Assembly: GCA_013399695.1 (NCBI GenBank)
Contig: VXAU01000197.1
Span: forward strand, 4,794,633 to 4,858,632
DNA from: Formicarius rufipectus
Lineage: Eukaryota > Chordata > Aves > Passeriformes > Formicariidae
DNA: 64,000 nucleotides
Reading direction: 5' to 3'
Shown here piece after piece: positions 49,701 to 61,700 of this stretch. A program made the position numbers and the translations under genes. The notes under the pieces are model-generated. The model saw nothing but the letters and a program-made list of their open reading frames with translations, ran no database searches and was not told the origin of the DNA. Position 1 is the stretch's first letter. Every line of letters starts with the position of its first letter.

Positions 49701-52700
49701 CCCTGTGACAAAACTCTTAGGAGGACAAGTGGTATCTTAAAAACAATATCTGGACTTTTTAAGAGGCATTTACAGCCTGATCTGCTCAGAACAGCATTTT
49801 CTGTCAGTTGCTATTTGCTTAATCTAGCACACACTGAGATTACATTTACATGTGTTCACTTACACTGCAGTGCTTCACCAACAGAATAGGTAAAAAATAG
49901 TCTAAAATTTTATATAATCACGCTGAAAACTATGTCAAAAGTCTCATTTCTCAGAGCACTGAGAACACATTCCATGCAAGTATCTAAAAAGCTTTCCTGA
50001 AGTAGAACAAATGTGTATCTAGAAACGGGTACCTACATGAAAAAAACAACAATTGAACTGGGACCCTACATCAGACTTTGAGCCTTGAAATAATGCATGA
50101 GGAGGAAGGAAACAGGGAGCTGCAACAGAAGTATCTTCTCAGTGGCTTATACTATTGAACTACACCAGCTCTCAGACAGAAGACTCAAAGACCAGACTAG
50201 TTTCCCTTTTCAGTGTTAATACAGCATTTCATACTCCTGCAGGACTTCAAAGTGGCCATCCTACCTAACATTACTGTGGCCTGAGACTATTAGTAACACA
50301 CTAATCTCCTTACAAAGCTAGCTTTAAAACCCACGTAAGCAACTAGGGCTAATACAGTTACTATAGATAAAATACCAGCTTTAAACAAAGGAACTCATTG
50401 ATGTTTTGTTGAGGATGTTTTTGTGTGAACACATGGGGAAGATTAAATTGGTTTTAACTGCTGGCTTGTAATAGAGCAATGCTGGCTACAGGGATATAAT
50501 AGAATCAACATATCCAGAGATGAGAAGTATACACCCAGTTTTATTTTATTCCTATTTTAGTCATTATCATCTGCCAAACAGATGGTCAGGGGGAGACCAG
50601 GAGTACCTCACGTGTGGATCTGTGCAGCTTGCATTAGATGTTGTGTGTCTCTTCCAACTGTTCAAGCATCCCTGAGTACTGCAAGACATCTTTAGAGAAA
50701 GAAATATGTTTCACTACACATCTTCTTCAGTTTTGTTTACTATTAAGTGCTATCTCCTTAATGACGAAAAGGGAGGACAAGGATGAAATCAAGCTGGAAA
50801 AGTGCTGACCCAGCTGCCTCTCCACCCACACTCACTCACCTCCAACTTTAACATACTATTACTATCATGATGCAATCACAAATTGTATTGAACCAACTAG
50901 GGGATATGTTAAGGATAATGAAAAGTTGTTGTTGTCTTAAAGGCAGTAAAGCATGGGCATGAAATCCACAGGAAAACACCATTAAAAGTCTCATGTGTTA
51001 TTCTAATAGCTTAAGATTTTAAGATAAAGTGTCAGCAAAGGGCATCAGAACCTGACAGGCTGGCTAGGTGTTAGGCAGCTGGAATAAAATAATAGAGTAT
51101 CTCCCTTCTAGTTAAAAGCTGATTTTTCAGAAGCAGTAGAATCATGTCCTGTGTTACTGCTATTATGAGCCACATGAAGAATCATCCTTCCCTCTGCCAT
51201 CTGCTATAAACTTTGGGACAAGTTAGGTCCCAGTGTATTTTGGCAAGTTTCAGTGAACCTGATCTTTGATACCACAAGTGGGTGTAGGACTCAAACTTTC
51301 CCACCCAATACCTAACATGCCTTCCCCAACTCCCTTCAGGAAGCCTCAGCCTCTGACTGCAATGTTACAGTTCAGCTCTGCCAAGGACTGCCAGCATGCT
51401 CTGGCAGAGGAGAGAAACATAGGGAAGAAATGTGTCTCTCTCTAGATAATGGGATTTCTTAGACAGAGAAGCTCTCCCTAGATATGGGCTCCTGCCCAAG
51501 GCAAAGCAATCTGTCAGTCAGGAGCAGAGGACTAAGGGCACCAGGGGAAGGGAAGGAACAGGAACTGCACAACAGCTCAGCTGATACAGACTCCTCTGAC
51601 TGAGGATTTCAAGAAAAAGACTCTCCACAGCCAAGGCTGGATGGCAGAGGGGGAAAATGCAGAATGCAAAAAATTGCCAGAAGCCCCCCCCACACTAATC
51701 AACTCCATATTTAACAAGCTGTACCTGAGCCCAAAACCACACTGTGATTTTAAGGAAAGAGGCTGCCTAGATTCATTAATCTCCTTTGTTATCAAAAGTA
51801 CAGGGCTTTGTAAGGACTCCAAGTACAGTGCCAGCCTTATTCCACATGCCAACTGTACCTGCTCATAAAGATGTGCTTAAGCTATTGAAATATTCAAGGG
51901 GCCCCACACCACACAGATCCCTGGTCCCTGCAGAAAGGACTCAGCTGTGCAGGTGCCACACAGGAAACTTTCTCTGAAAATGCACAAAAAGGCCAAGGGA
52001 AAAAAAAGAGCTGCAACTCAGTCAAATGATGGGAGCTTAACTCTAGAGACTCAGGGAATAAGGATTCAAACCATATTTCTCCTTGTATTTTCAATGTATT
52101 TCTTTCCTTTTCTATTTGTTTTGGTGATGTGGTGTTTTTCTTTCAATAGTAGTAACACCATCAAATAGCCAGAGACTGCAATTGGTGCCTCCTCTTGAAA
52201 TCACTAAAAACCCTTCCAAGGCTTCCCATGGGAAGTCATGTACGTTATGACATACATTTTCTCTCCCAAGCACAGAACCAAGTGCACAGTTAAAATCCTG
52301 ACACTAACAATGAATTTCCAAAAGGAATTTTGAATCCCAACCTCTGCAGGCATGTGAAACACCTGCCTAAGTAAAAACAAGCACTATCCAAAAAAATGTA
52401 TTATTAAAATAGTACATTTTCAAGTATCAACTATTCCTTTTAATTTAAATAAGAGGTAAGCCAGATGCCAAAACAAACAAGATTCAAAAGTCAGCCAGCC
52501 TCCAGTTATCATATACAAGACAGTAACTAAAAGGAACTGCTAATAAAATCATAATAATAGCATTATTTAGCAGCACAGGCTACAGCTTTATTTCCAAGAG
52601 CATGGTTTCTCCAGCTATAGAGTACATTCTGTTGCCCCTCAACAACTGGTCAGATACGAACATGACAGTGTTAAGACTGAAAAGAGACAAAATTAGAGCA

Positions 52701-55700
52701 TCTTAACTTAGCCTTCACTCAGACCAGCCTTCCCAGCTACACTGGATGGTTCATACCCAATTAAGGATTTAGCTCTAATTCTGTGTTAAAACCCAAGCCA
52801 GCAGCTGTGATGAGAAATGCTTGGTTACCAATTCCAGGGAATACCCAGACCATATGCATGAAATGAGCTCTACTGAGTTTTTTTACAATTTCATGTCATA
52901 TGTGTAGGTTTAAAAACATACACTTCTGGTTTTCAAGATAGAGGTTCAAGTTTCTAACATGCACAAAACAAACCAACAGTTTCAGCACTTGGGATTTGCA
53001 TCACATAAGAATTTACACATACTTAGGAAGATGGCCAAGTATTGCTCAAAAACATTGATTCCAGTAGTACAACGGATACGCACACCAGAACTTCCAGATA
53101 GGAATCAAGGAGCTTCAAGGATACTGCAGTTCTGACTTGCACCACACTGACAAAACTGAAGAGTTAGAGTACACAAAGTAGAGATAAAGCAGCTCAGCTG
53201 GAAGATCAAAGCCAGCAACTTAGAAATAAATGAACTGAGAGCACCTTGAGTAACTCCCTTCCATGCCTGGACTGCATAAGCCATTCACAAAACAAAAAAC
53301 CTATTTCTGTAGAAAGAAACTACATCAGCCTTATGACTACAGAATATCCAGTGAGATCCTGAAAGGTTCACGGGGCTCTAACTACTGATCCACACTGCTA
53401 TGACTTGAAAAGTCACTGCCCATCAGCTGCTCAATAACACCCTTCTGGAAGAGACTCCTCCCCAGGGCAGTGGGAGAGGGAAGGACAAGTCCACTCCTCA
53501 AGACCTGCAGTTCACTGAGCACCAGATCACCCGGGGCTGTGGGGTCAGGAATTGCCAGCTGGCACCAGAGCAACCAACCTGGGACCATCATGTCCCAGAC
53601 TGTCCCTGTGTGAATCTGCCAGACCTTGGGAGTCAAGGCTCAGCCAGATGCAAAGTTTCCATCACTTCTGCTTTCACACAGTGTTTATGAAGTAGACCTC
53701 AGTGAAGGTTTGAACAAGGTGTTTTCCTTCCTCCTCCAGCACTAGAAAACCTGCAGGCTAATCCAGGTTTCTCCCCTCTAGAAGTATGTTTCCTACAAAT
53801 GAAATACAGTTCCATAAGAGCCTTTTCTTTAGAAGGTTTCTGGAAAATAGCATCTCACATTCATGTTTCTATAACTTGACTACTCATATTTAAAAAAAAA
53901 TTCTACCTCCTGTCATTTAGAAGACACTACTCACCAACAACTCTGTCTCCTGCTTTTATTCCCATCTTCCTCATGGCTGCAGCATACAAAGCTACAGCTT
54001 GTCTCAGTTCTTCATAAGTAACTTTCAAGATTTCTTCTCTGCCTTCCCCTGAGGAAAGAAAATTAAAACCACCAGTCAGAAATTAAGCATTGCAACGTAA
54101 GTAGAGTCTAGTACAACTAATTCTGGAAAAATACAAAGCAATTTCAAGAGAAGAGTTTCCACTAGTATTTATACTTTTTCCTTGTTAAGTTTCTCCTGTA
54201 CTGTAGCAAACTTTCCTTTTTAATGGGAATCAAGTATTAATCAGTGGCATTCATTTTAAAGGTAAAAGGACATTTCTAAAAACAGATACATCTGCAAAAA
54301 CACAAAATATTCACTGGAGAAAGGTGTATCCTCAAAGGGCATTCATGATGGAAATGGCTTAGTGAGTGCAATTTAACATGGAAAACTTCATTTTTCCCTT
54401 TTTCCTCAGTTTTCTCATCAGCTTGAGGAAGCAGAATCAAGCTGCCAAGTTTAGGTTATATTACAGTGTCACTAATTAAAAAATCATGCACATACAAGCC
54501 TGACTTTCAATATGCTTCTTTAAACACCTGTCATTGTCAACATAGCACAAAGTAAACAAACTAACCTGGACTCCACCTCTGAAAGGATCTGTAGGGTGTT
54601 CTCACTTTTGTCAGATATTACACAAGCTGTTAATAAATCACTTGTGAAACAAAATTAACAAATCTAAATGTTATGAAAGGGTAAATTCATAACCTTAAAG
54701 GTCCCTTCCTGTCCTTCTCCTCAATGTGACTCCTGCATACAATTCAGCCTGTCCTGTTTCCAATGCCCAGGACTTCTTATGAAAACACATATGCCAAGGA
54801 TGCCACAAGAGGTGAGCTGCATACCCTGGTACTCAGTCTGTGCAGAACAGCTGCTATCAGTCTGACTGCCTTAGGCAGGGAACAGTATTTTTGAATGTTT
54901 TGCCTTCCTAGACTTTCATACCAATAAATCTGGACTTATAGAGCAAGAGAGCAGGTCATGATGCAAAACAACAGAAGTCCATGCAACAGAAACTGAGCAG
55001 GCATTGCCAACAGTCTGTGTTCCCACAGAACAACAGGAAATGGGATGCTGATCTTGCTCCATGATTAAGGCCCCAGGAAAAGAGAATCACAAAAATGATT
55101 CACCATGGGAGCCAGAAGCAAGTGAAATTATTTAGGAAAGTTACATTTACATGCCTGTGCTCCAGCACACCCATACTGCTCCCACAGACTCATCCCCAGT
55201 GAGCACATAAACCTGGCCCAGGTCCCCAGACCACCACTCTGACTGAGCAGCATGGGGTTAACAAAAAATACTCTGACTTAAGAGGTCTTAAGAAGATTAA
55301 GCACAGCAGGTCATGAAAGAAATGCAGGTGGACGTCTGTTCACCACAGAGGAGCCAGTGTACTCACTTCAGCACAGATATAATAATCAGTTAGAAAATAT
55401 AGCTCCTTTTGATGTCATCACCTGTGATTATGTGTGACAAAGCAGTGAGCCTCCAGTACAACGCATGACTTCCAACAAGAAGCAAGATCTACAGGGACAA
55501 TGTAACCACATGTCAAACCAAGTAACTCACTAAAATGGTAATACTCCCTTCAATAACTTGAAGTGACAATATTTAACTCCACTTCTTCCTCAAGCTGAAT
55601 GTTTAGCTTTTAACTTAACCAAATCAATCACACCAATTCTACATATATTTAGAGTCAACATACTAATCAATGTTCAGCTTCCAGGTGCTCCCCAAGATGT

Positions 55701-58700
55701 ACTTAACGACATTGATTTTTTTCCCTCCATTAAATACAAAAGAAGCTTTTCTCATGATCTCAAACTCTGAAAGCAATAGTCCATCCCTTTGAAGCCAGCT
55801 TCCTGTTACAAGCCTCTCTTCTATCAGATTTCACCAAATCAATGCTTATTACACCCAAACTGGGCCAGACTTCCCCACTCCCTCTGAATTGGTAGTTGAT
55901 TATATATATATGCATGATCAGAGAGTTCTCTTTCAACACCTCTATGCAGTAAAATGAAACTGAGTATTTCTTCTGCAGCAAACTTAGAGAAGGTGATATT
56001 GATGGTTCACCTTGTTTTTAAACTTTTACTATCAGAAGAGTAACATATATGTTGTAAAACAGATCTCTATATATCTGATACCAGAAACTAAGATTTTTAA
56101 CACCTACACAATCAGTCTATAGTTTTGCATTTCTTCCTCTGCTAAGGAGCTGCAAGTCTTCATTGCTCATTGTTAAACTACTAAGAACCACCACTGCTTG
56201 GTCAGTCTCATGATAAGGATTAGGTCCAGCAAAGGGGAAGCTCAGAATACAGTTCCCTTAGGAAGCATTCACACACCTGCACAGAAGATAATCCCATCCA
56301 ACAGATTAGAAGCAGTTTTTAAAGTTACCAAAGTCAGCAGAGAAAAAAGTCCCTTCTCTGTATCTCAACATTACCATCCTTATGGCTATACACAGATTTT
56401 AGTGTAACAAAAAATTAAGATTGAGCTTTAGTTTTCCAGACAACTGAAACTTCAACTGTCCTGTATGCATAAAACTGTCCTTTCTGTATTGTCAGAATCA
56501 GAGTTAATTCATACCTACACTCCATGAAGTCCTTTGTACTCCTAAAATAAAAAGCATAGGAAGAGGGTGGGAAGGACAATACCAAGCAACAGTGCCAAAA
56601 TACTTCCTGAAGGCAAGTGTTAGGCAAGACTTTGACAAATGTGAAATAATATCTCAAATACTCAGTGTTGCTAAACACAGAAGGGCTCCCACTACCTTCA
56701 TGCAATTGAGCCTATTCTAAGAAAACTTCATTTTGTTTACCAAGGACTTTCCAGAACTATCTGTATTCCCAGAGCATGTTTCAGTGGGTTTTTTTGCAGA
56801 GCTGTGTCACAGATTGTGCAGAGTTACTGACTTCATTACCCTTTTTTTTCCTCCTCACCCAAACAAGTTTATTTCAAGGTTTCATCAGAGCCCTTTCTCA
56901 AGGCCTAGTCCTGTGAATAAATATAAACCATGAATTTTCTTACTTGCTGCATACAATGCAATCTTGTCATTGTCCTTGTGCTTCAGAAGATTCTCTGCAT
57001 AGTTCAGACGGCTGCCCTTAAACCATTCTGGAACATCCGCAATGCTTTTGGATGTATCAACCACCTGGAAAAAATACATAATACATTCCTGAAAAACTAA
57101 CGCAAAGGTCTTTTTGAGAGAAATCAGCTAATTAATTCCAAGCTCTTTTTCAACTGCATTGGGCAAGAATCATTTCTCCCAGCTTACAGACAGCAAACAG
57201 ACACTGAATCCTGTAATCACTGGGCTAGAAAGATTAATTATTTGTCAACAGTCACAAGCAAATACGTCATTACAACAAAACTAGAAGAAGTTTCTTGCTG
57301 ACAGTTCTACCTTTGGACCAGCTTTCAATACACAAGCAAAACAAACCACTGTGACAACATCCAGACCACAAGGCACAGGCAAACCACAGCGACCACTGGG
57401 GTTTAACCTCTGGGAACACCCCAAACAGGCTGAGCTGCAGTTTATTGAAACTCTCTCACAGGACAATCTCCAGTCTCCCAGGAAACTGAGCACCCACTCT
57501 TCCCCAGAATGAGTCACAGGTTACAGAGACCAACATCAGGAACTCAGACAATGGTAACTCAAAATAATAAACTGTATAGTCAAACATAACTGAAAAATGA
57601 CAACTTCTTATTACAATTGCCCTTTTTTTTTTTTAGAATTAAGAGGGTCCAACAACCTAGTAAACCCATGTGAAGTTTAACTCCCCATTTAGGGCTAAGA
57701 CATGCAAAGAACTGAAAAGTGCAATGAAAAGTCATCAAAAATAAATTCAAATTAAGTAACTCCCCCATCTTGAACTAATTAAGCCTCAAAGTATTAGACT
57801 GTGCCTTGATAATGGTGATAGGTAGAGAGCCTCTTAGCATTAGTCTCAAAGGTCTAAATTCCTTCCAAAATGCCCCACTGCTTAGCAATTCAACTGCTCA
57901 GCAGCACATGTACTTATAAATCTTTAAAAAGAAACTATTTTAGAGTTGTGTTTTTGAAAGCTTCATTTTATACCCTCAGGTTCTCTCCTGGATTGCATAT
58001 ACATTATAGAAACAACATTCCTTCAGACCAAGTGAAAGGCTCTTCTGAGAGCCAGGCAGAGCTCAAAATACCTCCCATTCCAGAAAACCTAATGGTTTTA
58101 TGCTTTGAGACAGGCAGTGTATGTGTTGCTGGAGGCAATCCTAAAATTAATTTAAAAGTCAAGTTCAAGCTCATGTGGAAGTGCTCCACTGCATTACTTT
58201 ATTTCAAATGTATTTTCTAAAAATGGGAACTCGCATAGACTTTCTTGGTCCTACCAAATAGGAAGAATTAACATTTACATTTTATCAACTCAGACTGCAG
58301 AAATTTTTTTTATACCAACATGTATTACTGCAGTAATTAGAAGCTGCTCTTAGATCTGACTCATTTCTGACTTCCTTAGCTTGAAGAAAACAAGCAGAAT
58401 ATTTTCAACATTTTCCAGGACAAGATCCAATATAATTGTTTTTTCCTGAAGTGGAAAAAAAATCCTTCAAAGATCTTCACTGCACAAGGTGCTGACATCA
58501 TTTAATGCCCTGTACTTTCTCCCCAGGTAACACATGACTCTTAGTCAACATCAGGCTCTTTGGTAGTGGTACTACTTTATACAACCAACCTGATCTCCTG
58601 CTTAGAGGCCCCTCCGCAGGGCCAACAGCTGTCAGGTGCTTCTCATAGCAAAAATAAAATAGCCTCTACATTCCTCATTTAAAAATCAGCTCCTTCTGAC

Positions 58701-61700
58701 TGGACAGACGAATGCCAAAGTTGCCACGCCAGTGTAGCTGTGCACACTGCAAGTAGCCACATTGTTTTCACAAGTGACTCGGACATCAATTGCTACAGAG
58801 TGGCATCAGCATGTCCACACCAAATATTTCAACTTAGTAAAGGTTTTAAGTAAAACAAAGGCTGCTCATATGTACACAATGTAAACATTTTATTTTTCTT
58901 TGAGTGACCTGTGAAAGTAGAAACTGTTTCACTGGCTGGCAACAAAGGAGTCCACTTTGATTTGTGAAAAACTGTATTTACCTTAAAGCATAATGCTTAC
59001 TTTCAACAGCCAGCCAGGACCAAGCTGTTCAAATCAAGCTTCTCAGCTGTTTAGCTACCAGCGACCAGCTCAATTACTGTGACCTGCCTTTCCTCCTGAC
59101 ACACAACAGAACCAGACCAATGACAAGGACTAACAGCAAGTCAGCAAAGTTGGAGTCAAGCCTTAAGATGATACTGAGGGAAAGAGACAGCAACATCCAT
59201 AACAAGTGCCTCAGTATCTTCTGCATGCCCTATCATCTCCCCCTGCCTCAAGACATGACATTACAGCAACACTACACCACAGGCTCACAAGCTGGACAAC
59301 TCCTTCTGGCTACTCATGCTCAAGAAACATCTGTTTTTAGGGCACCATGTCTTGCTTCAGTTCACCAGCCATTGTTGGCATTTGGAGGGACTAAATTCCA
59401 GGAGTGCCAGTGCTGTAAGGCAAGAGAACAAGTGTTACTGTCCAGCTTGCTCAGTACAGATACAGGTGCTAACCAGCTCTTCTGAACTGCTTGCTCAAGA
59501 CAACTGGAGTTCATGTGGAAATTTAGACTAGACTTGCTAGCAGCACAGAATATGCAGAGAAAACAGACAGTACCCAAATTCAACCTGACAAGATTTTGAG
59601 CTAAAGATCAAGTGTCTACAGTCTTCAGGCTACATACTTCAAAGCAGGCTATATCTTCATGAATTCATTCTTCTGAAGGATGAGTCACAATAAGACACCT
59701 GAGCAATCACTTTCTTCACAGGAGGAACCACCTGATCAATGCTATCAGTGAAGATATTCATAAAGCTGAAGTCAAAAGAAACTTCCTAGTCCCCTTTGCA
59801 GGGCTGCCAGTTCTCTGAAGGTTCTAGGAACAGATAGACACCAGGGATTAAGATACAATTCCAGTCCTCCCTACTAAGTCCCAGGAATGTACCACTGCAT
59901 CAAACTTTTGAAGTAATCAATCCATCATCTTCCTCAGATAGAAAACTACAGGGTGATGTTGATATCCCACACCAGGAGTGTACAAGTGCTTCAGCTTTGC
60001 CCTCCATTTGCAAGAGCTTCAGAGTCACCTTTATTCCAAGGTAACTGTGGCACAGTCTGGTATTCCACCCATGACTGTGTTCAACCACTATGATTCCCTC
60101 AGAGATACTTCAAGCCTACACCTGATTGCAGAGCTTCCAAAACCAGTTCTACAAAGCCAGAGAGTAACAGGTGTGCTTATCAGGTGAGCTGACTCAGAGA
60201 AGTTAAACATGAGCTTGACAGCATGCCAGCATTTACAAAACCAAGATGATATTCTACAGGCATGACCCTACAGCATAGGGCAGGGTATTGGTAGATTCCT
60301 CACAAGCAGCCAGCAATGGCAACGTGTGCCAGAGCACATGACCACAAGGACACTACAGTAGAACTGCTTAGGACAATAAAACTTGAGGATTTCACTGCCA
60401 TAAAGTGTACCAGCAACAGAACACCACCATCACCACACAAGGAAATTCAGGACCACACACATGAGAGACTGTTCGTATCTCTTGCGAGAGTTCTAGAAGA
60501 GGTCAAAAGACTGATTGTAAAACCAGTTTATTTCCCGTTTCTGTTGCACTTACTGCAAGATAAACACTGAACTTACCTCATCATACAGGTGAGAGCATAC
60601 AATGTTACTGTACTTCCAGAATTCTGCCCAGAAGTCTGAGTAGGATTCCACTGACCACTGGTATAAGTCATCATAGTTGGCTGGAAGTAATAGATATGTG
60701 TTAGCATTATGCAGATAATAACAGGAATTTAGATGAACTACAATTAGGCATATCCAGATAAAGAAAATCTGTGGCTAAAACAAGCAGGAAGACAAATCTG
60801 ACTACACATAGATGATTTCTGCTCAGGGCAAGACACTATAGCATCAGAGACAGTATACTTGAACCTGAACACATGGCATCACTTTACTTGACTGTTCCAA
60901 GCCATTTGCCACCACAGCAACAGAAACCTTTTCCAGTAACTTTGAGCAAAGTCTCCCCCTCCATCAGTGCAAATGAAGATCAAACAGACTGCTTCCTGAC
61001 ACTTTCATTTCCTATCATATCAACATGTTCACACAGTAAAAGATAAAAAAGGCTTCCTGAGAAGGGACATTTGCTGCAGGGTTCTAGTCTGGGACCAAAG
61101 ACCTCTCCAACAGCTCGATGACATGGAGATTAGATGCACTTGTAATCAAACTGTGGTGTCAACAGGACTGTTAGAGGAAGCATGCCTCACTTTCAGTGAA
61201 TATGGGGTCTGACAGACTGCAGTTTACCCTTTCAGGCTGAAACAGCATGAATGAAATGAAACCAGATGTTACTAACAAGATAGTAAACTATGACCTGGCA
61301 TTAAACTGCTCATTTCCATGTTAAAGTCTCACATGATTGAGAAATGAAGTAACCTGAGGAATGCATAAAAACCCCACCAACTCAGACTAAATACTGAAAT
61401 CCAGCATGTAAAACAGTTCTAGGTATGAATAACTGAATCAGATTCCTCATCACCAGCTTGAAAGTGACATTCCCTCATCATGTCCATGCTGCATGAAGCT
61501 GTGCCAACAACCAATTAAATACAAATCTCTGCTATCAGTGACAGTAAGTTTCCTGCTCTGCCAACTGTGTTTCCTATGTTTTCAGTTGAACTACTCAAAG
61601 GCATTTTTACCAATTAGCTTTGGTTTGTCATCCTGCTATCCAGTCAATTGTTTCCAAAGTCATCTTTGTAGCCTCTTCCTATCAAGAGGAGATCTTCCAG

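Noticed and set aside
50590..50680. Possible CR1 3' end (GTCTCTTCCAACTG...)
   Set aside because: Only about a dozen bases resemble the CR1 terminus and the flanks do not fit; left unlabelled.
53440..53640. Less AT-rich segment in AACS intron 4 open on the minus strand
   Set aside because: It was considered as a missed exon, but exon 4 joins exon 5 in perfect phase and family order, leaving no room for an extra exon, and the translation is not AACS-like.
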